This document shows, in pieces, positions 22,590 to 31,549 of a stretch of 53,768 nucleotides of DNA. The translations under genes and the position numbers were made by a program. The stretch comes from JAQBDA01 sp964525785. Lineage in GTDB: Bacteria > Chloroflexota > Anaerolineae > Anaerolineales > UBA4823. The notes under the pieces are model-generated. The model ran no database searches, was not told where the DNA came from, and worked only from the letters and a program-made list of their open reading frames with translations. Within the stretch, counting starts at the first letter, position 1. The number at the start of each line of letters is the position of its first letter. Location: contig CAZGIX010000008.1 in the NCBI GenBank assembly GCA_964525785.1, positions 1 through 53,768 on the forward strand, in the 5' to 3' direction.

Positions 22590-25307
22590 CTATCCTGTAT
22601 TCCTTAAACCAGACGCTATGCCATTGATCGTGATCAGGATTATCTGGCGCAGAGCCTGGCCTTCTTCACCATCAGGGTTTGCGAGTGCGCGCAAGCGGCG
22701 CAGCATCGCTACCTGGATATAGTTCAGCGGATCGACATATGGATTGCGCAGCTGGATAGAGCGTTTTATGCCTGGCTCGCCATCCATGAGCTCCTGGTGT
22801 CCTGTGACCGCCAGGACGACTCGGCGCGTTTTATCATACTCCGATTCGATCTGCCCGAGGACCTGGTGTGCCAGCTGTTTATCGGGTACCAGATCGGCAT
22901 ACAACCCGGCGATTTCCATATCCGCCTTCAACAGCGACATCTCCGCATTATCCAACAACGCTTTGAAAAATGACCAGGAAGCGTACATCTCCTGCATCAG
23001 ATCGTGAGACGCCAGAGCCGACAGCCCTGCACCCAAACCAAACCACCCCGGCAGATTAAAACGGCTCTGCATCCAGGAGAAAACCCAGGGAATCGCCCGG
23101 ATGGTGAGCATTTCAGAACCACCCTGCTGGCGGGCGACCGGGCGCGAGCCAATCTGCAGCCGCGTGATCTCATCGATCGGCGTGGCGTGGCGCCAGAACT
23201 GCAAAAATCCGGGGGTCTCGTATACCAGAGAGCGGTACACACGGTGGGAGACTACCGCTATTTTATCCAGCATCTCCCTCCACACGGGCCGGATTTCTTG
23301 GGCCATATCTCCGGTTTGGGGGCAGGACGCCAGCAGCACAGCATTGACAATCTGCTCGACATGGCGGTGCGCCAGGGGTTTACTGCCATAACGCGAGTGG
23401 ATCACTTCCCCCTGCTCGGTCACCCGGAAGCGCCCGCTGATCGTTCCAGATGGCTGGGAGCGAATCGCCCGGTTTGCTGGTCCACCCCCGCGCGCCACAG
23501 TGCCGCCGCGACCGTGAAACAACGTCAACCGCACCCCATGTTCCCGGCACACCTGGACAATGCTCTCCTGCGCCTGGTACAGCGCCCAGTTGGCCGCCAG
23601 GTAGCCGCCATCTTTGTTGCTGTCCGAATAACCGATCATCACCATTTGCTGACCATCACACGAGCCCAGATGCTGGTGATAGGCGTCTTGCTTGAAAAGC
23701 TCTGCCAGCGTTTTCCCGGCATCATGCAGGTCGGACATGGTCTCGAATAAGGGCACGATCTGTAAGCCATCTGAACATCCTGACCACTGCGCCAGCAACA
23801 GCACACTGAGCACATCAGCTGGGGAGCTGGTCATTGAGATGATAAATGGCCCAAACAAGTCACGCCCATAGATGCGCCAGGCGCGACCGATCAGCTGGAA
23901 CAATGCCCAGGTTTCCGCGGTAGATGGCGTGACACCTACCTGGTCTGCCAGATTTGGAGGCGGCTGGCTACATAAGCGAGACAGGAGAGCCATTCGCTCA
24001 GCGGGATCGGCGCCTTCAAAATCTGTGTGCATACCCAGGGCGCGCAAGATCTCGCCCAAGGCGGCATTTAAACGCCTGGCATCTTCGCGAATATCTAATC
24101 GGGCGGCATGCAATCCAAAAATTTGCAGCTGGTGAATGACAAGTCGGACTTGATCCCGGGATAAGGCAGCCGGAATCGTCCGGCGGATGATTTCCAGGGG
24201 CTGCAAGAAATCATCGACTGTCAAGCCCCGCGCGCTGACCTGGCTTCCCAACAGGTTGCCGGTGACATCATCTTTTGACGCTTCGGTGAGATCGTTCGCC
24301 AGCAGAGAGAGCAGCAGGCGATATGGTTCGTGGGAATAACGCTGTTCCAGGTAGGCGACGTGTGAAGGAAAAGGGCGGCGCGCTTCCAACCAACCGAGCA
24401 GTTCGTCAGGAGGCGGCACTGAGCGATCATTTAAGCTGAGGCGGCGAGCCAGGTCCTGGATTGCGGGTCTGTGCCTCTGGACTGCCAGGCCTCGATGCAG
24501 ACGCAGTGTTTCGGCAGTGACTGCATGGACGACATTGGGATTCCCATCCCGATCACCGCCCACCCAGGATGCCAGGGTTATCCAGGGACGTTCAACGCTC
24601 AAGCCAGGATAGTAACGCTCTAGAGCGCGGTCCAGGTCAGAATAGATGCGCGGCAGCACCTCCCAGAAGACCTCGTCGACAAAATAGAGCACCGTGCGCA
24701 CTTCATCTGTGACTGCAGGATGTATGGTGCGGGCGCGCTCGGTCAGCCAGAAGGCTGTGATCTCGGCATACAGTGCCCGCTTCAGCTCGTCTTTCTCCGT
24801 CGGCAGCGCATCCTGACTGCTCAATCCGTGCAAAACCTCGGCTATGCGATGCAATTTCGACAGGATGGTGCGCCGCTTGGCCTCGGTCGGATGGGCAGTC
24901 AGCACCAGCTCGATATGTAAATTTTCGAGCAGCTCTGCCATCTGTGGGCTGGTGACACCGCGCGCCTGCAAAACCGCTATCGCTTCGCCGATCGAGTCAT
25001 GCACCGGCTCGGGATAATTCTCCCGCTCGAGCTGGCGCAGGACACTCACCCGGTAATGTTCTTCAGCCAGGTTAACCAGGTCAAAGTAAAGGCTGAAGGC
25101 GGCGGCAACTGGTCGAGCAGACTGGATATCGAGCCTGCTCACCTCATTCGCCAGCACCCGCCCCGCCAGCGTGTCCCCTGCACGGCGTGCCTTCGCGCTC
25201 TGGCGGATGCGCTCCTCTAATTCGAATATCTCGGGGGATTCCTGTTCAGAGATCACCCGGCCCAGCAGATCGCCAAGCAGGTGGATTGTGGCAGATAGGT
25301 CAGTCAT
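22590..25307 (-). CDS. ppc: Phosphoenolpyruvate carboxylase
   Basis: Carboxylates phosphoenolpyruvate with bicarbonate to make oxaloacetate, the anaplerotic step. The 905 aa length is typical. Conserved motifs are LTAHPTEAKRR (catalytic His about 139), GGDRDGNPNV, GYSDSNKDGGY, FHGRGGTVARGGGP and the C-terminal RNTG. In most PEPCs the glycine-rich loop reads FHGRGGxxGRGG; here the second Gly is Ala. Tightly packed between a molybdenum hydroxylase subunit (15 bp) and yqeB (3 bp), an unusual setting that suggests co-expression with hydroxylase-dependent catabolism. Confidence 0.95.
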   Translation of the reverse strand: MTDLSATIHLLGDLLGRVISEQESPEIFELEERIRQSAKARRAGDTLAGRVLANEVSRLDIQSARPVAAAFSLYFDLVNLAEEHYRVSVLRQLERENYPEPVHDSIGEAIAVLQARGVTSPQMAELLENLHIELVLTAHPTEAKRRTILSKLHRIAEVLHGLSSQDALPTEKDELKRALYAEITAFWLTERARTIHPAVTDEVRTVLYFVDEVFWEVLPRIYSDLDRALERYYPGLSVERPWITLASWVGGDRDGNPNVVHAVTAETLRLHRGLAVQRHRPAIQDLARRLSLNDRSVPPPDELLGWLEARRPFPSHVAYLEQRYSHEPYRLLLSLLANDLTEASKDDVTGNLLGSQVSARGLTVDDFLQPLEIIRRTIPAALSRDQVRLVIHQLQIFGLHAARLDIREDARRLNAALGEILRALGMHTDFEGADPAERMALLSRLCSQPPPNLADQVGVTPSTAETWALFQLIGRAWRIYGRDLFGPFIISMTSSPADVLSVLLLAQWSGCSDGLQIVPLFETMSDLHDAGKTLAELFKQDAYHQHLGSCDGQQMVMIGYSDSNKDGGYLAANWALYQAQESIVQVCREHGVRLTLFHGRGGTVARGGGPANRAIRSQPSGTISGRFRVTEQGEVIHSRYGSKPLAHRHVEQIVNAVLLASCPQTGDMAQEIRPVWREMLDKIAVVSHRVYRSLVYETPGFLQFWRHATPIDEITRLQIGSRPVARQQGGSEMLTIRAIPWVFSWMQSRFNLPGWFGLGAGLSALASHDLMQEMYASWSFFKALLDNAEMSLLKADMEIAGLYADLVPDKQLAHQVLGQIESEYDKTRRVVLAVTGHQELMDGEPGIKRSIQLRNPYVDPLNYIQVAMLRRLRALANPDGEEGQALRQIILITINGIASGLRNTG

Positions 25308-25322
25308 CCACCTACCGCCGGT

Positions 25323-27548
25323 TCAGATCTTCCCCAGCCCGCGCAATACCCGTTCCGGTGTCAGCGGGAATTGGTAGAACCAGACTCCGATAGCATCATG
25401 GACTGCAGCGATCACCGCCGGGGCTAACGGCAAGAAAGGCATTTCAGCCATACCACGCGCGCCCCACGGGCCAATCGGATCCGGATATTCCAGGATCAAT
25501 GACTGCACATTTTCTGGGACGTCCAGGACGGTCGGGATCAGGTAGGTAGAAAGGTGCTGGGTTTGAACATAGCCGCCTTGCTGCACGAAATTCTCGAGGA
25601 TTGTATACCCCGCAGCCTGAACGACTGCCCCTTCGATCTGCCCACGCACCTGCTGCGGATTGAGCGCTTTGCCCACATCATCCGCTGAGATCATGTCCAG
25701 GATGCGGACGTGACCGGTCTCCACATCGACCTCCACAGACACCGCCTGAGCCACATAGCCATAGGTGATATTCGGTATAGAATGACCGGTCTGCGGATCG
25801 AATGGAGTGGTCTTGGGGGCCAGGTACTGGTAGCGCGCAACAGCCGGCCGCTCCTCAGCATGCCACTTCTCCAAAGCTCGCTCGCAGGCGCCTTTGATCG
25901 AGTTGCCCGCCATAAAAGTCATGCGCGAGGCTGAGGCGCTGCCAGAGTTATCAGTTCGAGCGGTGTCAGAAACCACCATCTCGATTTTCTCCAGCGGGAT
26001 ACCTAATGCAGTGGAGGCCATCTGAGCAAAAACCGTGTGAGCGCCCTGCCCGACGTCGGAACCGGCATGATATACCACAGCGCGTTCGATTTGTGCACCT
26101 CCGTGCAGCTCGACCGTGGCCCAGCTGTTCTCCTGGTATCCAAACGAGAAGCCCACGTTCTTGAAAGAGCAGGCAAATCCCAGGCCGCGCCTCAGGTGGG
26201 CAGGTTGTGCATCAGATTCTGCAGCCGGCCCTTTTGCCGGTTGCTCCCATCCCATTGAGGTCAGCTCCCAGCCAGCTGAGCGAGCGCATTCTTCTACAAC
26301 CTCCGGCATGCTCACACCTTTAGGCAGCGGCGTACCCACTGAGAGCAAAGACCCTTCGCGCAGGACATTGCGAAGGCGCAGCTCGACCGGGTCCAAACCA
26401 AGCACTTCCGCAAGACGATTCATCTGAGTCTCGGCTGCGAAAGCACCCTGCGGCCCGCCAAAACCGCGGAAGGCGCCGTTCGGCAGGTTATTGGTGTAAA
26501 CCGCGTAAGAATCCACGCTGACATTCGGGATCTCGTACGGACCGGTGCACATTATTGTGGCGTTGCCCAGCACCTTGGGGGAGGTATAAACATAGGCACC
26601 GCCATCTGCCACCACCCGCACTTCAGCAGCGATTACTTTACCCTCTTTGGTCGCTCCCCAGCGAGTCTGGATACGGTAAGGATGGCGTTTATGGTGCCCA
26701 ATGATCGACTCTTCCCGGCTCCAGATAATCTTTACCGGGCGTTCGATGCCCCGCTGGTGCAGGCGCACGACCGCCAATGCCAGGACAATCTGGACGGACA
26801 TATCCTCTCGCCCGCCAAACGCCCCGCCAATAGCCGGATAGATGACGCGCACCCGATCCAGAGGCAGGTCCAAGGCATGGGCGATCTGCTCCTGGTCCTC
26901 GTGCGTCCACTGCCCGGCAACCACGACAGTCACACGCCCCTCAGCATCGATATACGCCACACCCGCTTCAGGCTGCAGGTAAGCATGTTCCTGCGCAGGG
27001 GTGTGGTAATCCCCTTCCACGATAACATCTGCCTGAGCGAAGGCAGCTTCCACGTCCCCTTTGCGGATGCGGTAGTGACAGAAGGTATTTGACCCGGTAT
27101 CTGGATGCAACAGAGGCGCATCATCTTGCATCGCCAGGTCAGGTTCGGTGACGATGGGCAGGTCTTCGTAAGTCACAACGATAAGGTCGCGCCCGCGTGC
27201 GGCGATAGCTTCACTCTCGGCGATCACCAGCGCGACCTGGTCACCCACGAATCGCACCCGGTCTGTATACGGCTTGCTCGATCCAGGGCCACACAGCACC
27301 GGCTGGTCCATGGTTCCCAGACCGTACTCATTCACGGGTACATCCCGGGCGGTGAAGACTGCGATCACCCCGGGCAGTGCCTCAGCTTGCGCGGTGTCTA
27401 TTGATCGGACGATGGCATGTGGACGGTTGGCGAACAGGATTTTCATGTATGCCTGTCCGGGCAGGTTGAAGTCCCCAGGGTACAATGCTTCGCCAGTCAC
27501 TTTGCTCCTGGCATCGATCCGCTTGGCAGACTGACCAATGCTTTCCAT
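25323..27548 (-). CDS. Molybdenum hydroxylase large (Moco-binding) subunit A
   Basis: Xanthine dehydrogenase/aldehyde oxidase-family catalytic subunit, 741 aa, without iron-sulfur domains. The a/b-hammerhead domain (about 10-120) is followed by the cofactor-binding part with IGGAFGGRED, AFRGFGGPQ, AGSDVGQGAH and, near the C-terminus, GARGMAEMP, whose Glu is the expected catalytic base. The usual form of that last motif is GxKGxGE. GGAG lies 6 bases before ATG 27548, so the eight residues upstream are excluded. FAD and 2Fe-2S functions are probably supplied by the fused subunit at 31542-32993. Substrate unknown; a purine or other N-heterocycle is plausible. Confidence 0.9.
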   Translation of the reverse strand: MESIGQSAKRIDARSKVTGEALYPGDFNLPGQAYMKILFANRPHAIVRSIDTAQAEALPGVIAVFTARDVPVNEYGLGTMDQPVLCGPGSSKPYTDRVRFVGDQVALVIAESEAIAARGRDLIVVTYEDLPIVTEPDLAMQDDAPLLHPDTGSNTFCHYRIRKGDVEAAFAQADVIVEGDYHTPAQEHAYLQPEAGVAYIDAEGRVTVVVAGQWTHEDQEQIAHALDLPLDRVRVIYPAIGGAFGGREDMSVQIVLALAVVRLHQRGIERPVKIIWSREESIIGHHKRHPYRIQTRWGATKEGKVIAAEVRVVADGGAYVYTSPKVLGNATIMCTGPYEIPNVSVDSYAVYTNNLPNGAFRGFGGPQGAFAAETQMNRLAEVLGLDPVELRLRNVLREGSLLSVGTPLPKGVSMPEVVEECARSAGWELTSMGWEQPAKGPAAESDAQPAHLRRGLGFACSFKNVGFSFGYQENSWATVELHGGAQIERAVVYHAGSDVGQGAHTVFAQMASTALGIPLEKIEMVVSDTARTDNSGSASASRMTFMAGNSIKGACERALEKWHAEERPAVARYQYLAPKTTPFDPQTGHSIPNITYGYVAQAVSVEVDVETGHVRILDMISADDVGKALNPQQVRGQIEGAVVQAAGYTILENFVQQGGYVQTQHLSTYLIPTVLDVPENVQSLILEYPDPIGPWGARGMAEMPFLPLAPAVIAAVHDAIGVWFYQFPLTPERVLRGLGKI

Positions 27549-27572
27549 AAAATTCTCCAGATGAATGATCAC

Positions 27573-27600
27573 ACCTGCCCGTCCTTCAAGACAGGCAGGT
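27573..27600 (-). other. Hairpin in the leader of the Moco-subunit gene
   Basis: ACCTGCC-c-GTC, loop cttcaa, GAC-a-GGCAGGT: a 10-bp stem with one mismatch, 12 bases before the Shine-Dalgarno of the gene at 27548. A TATAAT on the minus strand (27625-27620) lies just upstream and would give a roughly 65-nt leader containing the hairpin. It may affect mRNA stability or initiation. No T-tract. Confidence 0.4.
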
Positions 27601-27685
27601 ATGCCAAACTCGTGTTCAGATTATACCTCCCCAATCCAAGTGGGCAGAAAGCGCCCTTTCGGACTGACAAAAGACGAGGAGATCC

Positions 27686-28135
27686 CTAAAAACCAGGCAG
27701 AATAGGGCGCATCCAGGGCATACCCAACAGGATGATGAGCAGTGAAAGCCCATACCAGATGGCTGCCTGGCGATGCTTGACTACCGGATCGGAGGCTTTC
27801 TTCGACAGCATGCTCCCCAGGTGGGCAAAAACAACCGCCACCAGCATATAGAAAGGATGCTCCAAGGCAAAGTAGCGCTGAACCGCGATTCCCATCGCAG
27901 TCCCAAAATCCTGGAAAGCCTGGGTCGTCAGGGGACTCAGGAAAATATAAAGCAGCAAGCCCAGGAGAAGCTGCACATCCATTGAGGATGTGTAGAATAT
28001 TCCCAGCATACGATCCCGGTCGGTCCATTCTCGTTTCCCGTACCAACCGGTGACCGAGCGTACCACGACAAGAATGGCGAGAATCAACACCACCCAGCGC
28101 AAAATATTATGAACAGCCAGTATGAACGAGTACAT
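27686..28135 (-). CDS. Four-helix membrane protein, cytochrome-b-like family
   Basis: 149 aa with four hydrophobic helices (about 5-25, 50-68, 88-107 and 127-142). The pattern HN.LRWVVL, then DR.LGIFY..SMDVQLLLGLLLY, then EHPFYMLVAVVFAHLG and KH, matches a small family of membrane proteins found in Bacteroidetes and Chloroflexi, sometimes labelled cytochrome B. Histidines at helix ends could bind heme but this is unproven. GGAGG lies 12 bases before the ATG. It faces the aminotransferase gene across a 266 bp divergent gap in which I see no clear RNA or operator. Confidence 0.75.
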   Translation of the reverse strand: MYSFILAVHNILRWVVLILAILVVVRSVTGWYGKREWTDRDRMLGIFYTSSMDVQLLLGLLLYIFLSPLTTQAFQDFGTAMGIAVQRYFALEHPFYMLVAVVFAHLGSMLSKKASDPVVKHRQAAIWYGLSLLIILLGMPWMRPILPGF

Positions 28136-28401
28136 AGAAAACTACAGCCTCCATAAATAGTAGATATCTTCAGGGCAAATCCCTGGTACACTACCAGACC
28201 ATCACTGCTGGGGCGATCTCAATAATCAATACTTTGATCCGATCGCGCCGTGCGCGTCTTAAGATGATTATAAATTCCTAACAAACCTGATGGCCGATCA
28301 GCTTACTTTATCAAAGGTATCATGGGCTGTCAAGCATACGGATCATGCGCTGAAATGTGATACGATTCACATACAACACTCACAGCCGCATCGAGGTGAA
28401 A

Positions 28402-29754
28402 ATGACTGAAATTTTAGACTCACAGATCCTGCCCCTCTCGCTTGAACACACTTTCTGGACCTGGTCCGCGCAGGGCAAGGTGGCACCTATACCGGTCAAG
28501 CGCGCTAAGGGGGTCTATTTTTGGGATGTGGATGATAAGCGTTATCTAGATCTCAATTCAACAATCATGTGCGTCAACATCGGGCACGGCGATGAGCGTG
28601 TGATCAATGCCATTATCGATCAGGCACGCGAGCTGCCGTTTGCCGGCCCATCCATGGCTACTCGCCCACGCGCCGCATTGGGCAGCCTGCTGGCGCAGAT
28701 CACTCCCAGCGATCTGGATCATTTCTTATTCACCCTGGGCGGCGCGGACGCCAACGAGAATGCCTTCAAGCTGGCCAGGGCTTATACAGGCAGGCATAAA
28801 ATACTGGCCCGCTACCGTTCATATCATGGCGCCACCGCCGGAGCCATTGCAGCCACTGGCGACCCGCGCCGTACGGCCTGGGAGCCGAACCTAATGCCCA
28901 GCGTGGTGCATTTCCTCGATCCGTACCGCTACCGCTCCACCTTTCACCGTACCAACCCGGAAATCTCCGAAGCAGAATTCACCCAGGATTATCTCAACCA
29001 TCTGGAAGAGATCATTACCTACGAGGGACCAGAGGGGATAGCAGCCATACTGCTGGAGAGCGTGACCGGCACCAATGGGGTGATCATCCCGCCGCTGGGC
29101 TATCTGCAAGGAGTGCGGGCGCTGTGCGACCGCTACAACATCCTGCTTATCTGCGATGAGGTGATGAGCGGATTTGGACGCACTGGTAGATGGTTTGCCG
29201 TTGACCACTGGGAGGTAGTGCCCGACATAATGACCATGGCGAAGGGTCTGACCTCCGGCTACGCCCCGCTCGGCGCGGTTGGCATGCGTCCCCACATTGC
29301 AGAGTTCTTTAAGGAACGCGTCTTCCATAGCGGGCTAACATACAATGCCCACCCTATCTCGCTGGCAGCCGCGATCGCCAATATCCAGGTCATGCAGGCC
29401 GATCGGCTGGTCGAGCACGCTGACGAAATGGGACGGGTGCTCCACAAGCTGCTCACCGATTTAGGCGAGCAGCATCCCTCGGTTGGAGAAGTACGCTCGA
29501 TCGGCCTATTCGGGGTGATCGAGTTGGTGCGCGACAGGGCGACCAGAGAGCCAATGGCTCCTTACAATGGTAGCAGTCCAGAGATGGTGGCTTTCCGCAA
29601 ATATATGCTGGATCACGGTGTTTACCTTTACACCCACTGGCATACTGCCCTGATTATTCCTCCGCTGATCATCACCCCCGAGCAGCTAAGCGAGGGATTC
29701 GCGGTGCTGGATAAGGCTTTGGAGATCACCGACGCAGCGGTAGCCAGGGAATAA
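28402..29754 (+). CDS. Class III (PLP-dependent) aminotransferase
   Basis: Fold-type I aminotransferase of 450 aa. The PLP sites are visible: YHGATAGAIAATGDPRR (substrate/phosphate region), ICDEVMSGFGRTG with the PLP-contacting Asp, and MAKGLTSGYAPLGA with the Schiff-base Lys. Omega-amino acid:pyruvate or taurine:pyruvate type activity is suggested by the overall pattern, but the substrate is not certain. GAGG lies 5-6 bases before ATG 28402, so the upstream 15 codons are excluded. Its TAA overlaps the next ATG by one base (TAATG), coupling it to the methyltransferase. Confidence 0.88.
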   Translation: MTEILDSQILPLSLEHTFWTWSAQGKVAPIPVKRAKGVYFWDVDDKRYLDLNSTIMCVNIGHGDERVINAIIDQARELPFAGPSMATRPRAALGSLLAQITPSDLDHFLFTLGGADANENAFKLARAYTGRHKILARYRSYHGATAGAIAATGDPRRTAWEPNLMPSVVHFLDPYRYRSTFHRTNPEISEAEFTQDYLNHLEEIITYEGPEGIAAILLESVTGTNGVIIPPLGYLQGVRALCDRYNILLICDEVMSGFGRTGRWFAVDHWEVVPDIMTMAKGLTSGYAPLGAVGMRPHIAEFFKERVFHSGLTYNAHPISLAAAIANIQVMQADRLVEHADEMGRVLHKLLTDLGEQHPSVGEVRSIGLFGVIELVRDRATREPMAPYNGSSPEMVAFRKYMLDHGVYLYTHWHTALIIPPLIITPEQLSEGFAVLDKALEITDAAVARE

Positions 29755-31160
29755 TGTATCCCCCGGCGTTTCTGCAGCGTATGCAGGGGCTGCTCAAAGA
29801 TGAGTACCCTGCCTTTGCGGAAAGCCTGCGAAAGCCAGCAGTAAATGGGCTGCGGGCCAATCCGCTGAAAATCGAGCCAAATTCTTTATTACGGCTGCTG
29901 CCGTACAGCCTCGCACCGGTGGCCTGGTGTCCAGCGGGCTTTGTCCTATCGCTGCCAGCCAGCGACAATCCTGAATTTTCTCCCGGCAAACACCCTTATC
30001 ATGCCGCCGGACTCTACTATCTGCAAGAGCCCTCGGCTATGGCCGTGGCAGAAATCCTGGACCCCCAGCCGGGAGAACGCATCCTGGATCTGGCTGCCGC
30101 CCCAGGAGGAAAATCCACTCATATTGTGTCCCTGATGAAAAACCAGGGGATCCTGGTTGCTAACGAGATCCATCCGCAGCGAGTGTGGGAGCTGGCAGAG
30201 AACCTGGAGCGCTGGGGAGCGCGCAACGCCATAATCATCAACGAGAAACCCGATCGCCTGGCAGCCCGCATGGAAGGTTTCTTCGACCGGGTGCTGATCG
30301 ACGCGCCATGCTCGGGTGAAGGCATGTTCCGCAAGAGCGAGCATGCCCGCCTGGAATGGTCCCCCGCGCTGGCGCAGAGCTGCTCAGTGAGGCAATCCGC
30401 CATACTGGAAGACGCTGCCCGGCTGGTGCGATCTGGCGGAGTGCTGGTCTATTCGACCTGCACGTTTGATCCCCAGGAGAATGAGGCCGTTATTGAGCGC
30501 TTCTTGTCCGCTCATCCGGAGTACGAGCTGGAGGAAATCCCCCTCCAGCCTGGTTACTCACCCGGCGAGCCGGGCTGGATAGACCAGGACGCACCAGCTC
30601 GCTCCACGCTCCAACGATCGGTCAGATTGTGGCCTCATAGGGCAGCGGGGGAAGGACACTTTGTCGCCCGCTTAAGGCACACGGGCGGGTACACTTCCGA
30701 GACTTCTGGCATGCGCCAGAGCAACCGGATTCCCCGCGATGTGCTGGAGTGCTACCAGGAATTTTGCTTGAGTCTGGATAAACCTGCGGTGGAAGCTGAT
30801 AGGTTAATGCTCCGGGGAACCTATCTATACCAGCTCCCCGCTCAGCTGCCTGATTGGAGCGGGCTGCGCATCATCCATACAGGCATGTGGCTGGGCACGA
30901 TCAAACGCGGCCATCAAAATCCCCGCCCGCGCTTCGAGCCATCCCACGCCCTGGCATTATCCCTGACTCCCGACGCGGTATATGATGCGATCTCCCTGGA
31001 CTTGCAGCAAGCAATCACCTACTTAAAAGGGGAGACCATGCAAAATTCAGGCTCCGACGGGTGGGTATTGATCTGTGTCCACGATTATCCCCTGGGTTGG
31101 GGAAAACGCGTTAAAGGACAGGTGAAGAACTACTATCCGAAGGGATTGCGCTGGAAATAA
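29754..31160 (+). CDS. rRNA cytosine-C5 methyltransferase, RsmF/NSUN family
   Basis: SAM-dependent RNA m5C methyltransferase of 468 aa. Motif I is LDLAAAPGGKSTHI (about 103-116), the motif IV Cys is in DAPCSGEGMFRK and the motif VI catalytic Cys is in YSTCTFDPQENE. The C-terminal 170 residues include a PUA-like RNA-binding part ending PLGWGKRVKGQVKNYYPKG, as in RsmF/YebU and RlmI relatives. The start overlaps the aminotransferase stop by one base. It converges with the next gene with only 2 bp between stops. The target cytosine cannot be assigned here. Confidence 0.92.
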   Translation: MYPPAFLQRMQGLLKDEYPAFAESLRKPAVNGLRANPLKIEPNSLLRLLPYSLAPVAWCPAGFVLSLPASDNPEFSPGKHPYHAAGLYYLQEPSAMAVAEILDPQPGERILDLAAAPGGKSTHIVSLMKNQGILVANEIHPQRVWELAENLERWGARNAIIINEKPDRLAARMEGFFDRVLIDAPCSGEGMFRKSEHARLEWSPALAQSCSVRQSAILEDAARLVRSGGVLVYSTCTFDPQENEAVIERFLSAHPEYELEEIPLQPGYSPGEPGWIDQDAPARSTLQRSVRLWPHRAAGEGHFVARLRHTGGYTSETSGMRQSNRIPRDVLECYQEFCLSLDKPAVEADRLMLRGTYLYQLPAQLPDWSGLRIIHTGMWLGTIKRGHQNPRPRFEPSHALALSLTPDAVYDAISLDLQQAITYLKGETMQNSGSDGWVLICVHDYPLGWGKRVKGQVKNYYPKGLRWK

Positions 31161-31162
31161 AC

Positions 31163-31549
31163 TCAATATTTGCGTTTCTTCGGGCTCTCACGAACCGGCG
31201 GTGCATCCAACGGGCCCAGGCGCGGCGGTCCGACAGCGCTGTAGATCAGTGAGTATATGATCGTCAGCAGGCCGAAGCCAATGATGACAAGCAGCACAGT
31301 CAAAATCAAGACGGCGTAAAAGTTCTCCACACCGCCGATGACAGGCAGCTCCACCGTTTGCATCAGCTCGCGCGGCATGGGCAGCCACTTTTGCTTGGAA
31401 TTCATCTGGACCAGAATGACTGATCCGGCGTAAGCCAGAACAGGGATAATAACCATCATCAAGCAGCCGATCCCGCGCCAGATGGGATGGATTTTCCATG
31501 GGCGCTCCTCTAACCGCGCACGCGTACTGTACTTATCATATTTAGGCAT
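31163..31549 (-). CDS. Small membrane protein of unknown function
   Basis: 128 aa with two clear transmembrane helices (about 28-48 and 80-105) and a basic, Pro-rich C-terminal tail ending KKRKY. I do not recognise a family. ATG 31549 is chosen over GTG 31555 because GGAGG lies 6 bases before it. It overlaps the preceding FAD/2Fe-2S gene by 8 bp, so it is translationally coupled to the hydroxylase genes. A membrane-anchoring or unrelated role is equally possible. Confidence 0.7.
   Translation of the reverse strand: MPKYDKYSTRARLEERPWKIHPIWRGIGCLMMVIIPVLAYAGSVILVQMNSKQKWLPMPRELMQTVELPVIGGVENFYAVLILTVLLVIIGFGLLTIIYSLIYSAVGPPRLGPLDAPPVRESPKKRKY

Noticed and set aside
28136..28401. Possible riboswitch or small RNA in the divergent 266 bp gap
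   Set aside because: Only short 5-bp stems such as CAGGG/CCCTG are visible; no known aptamer pattern was found.
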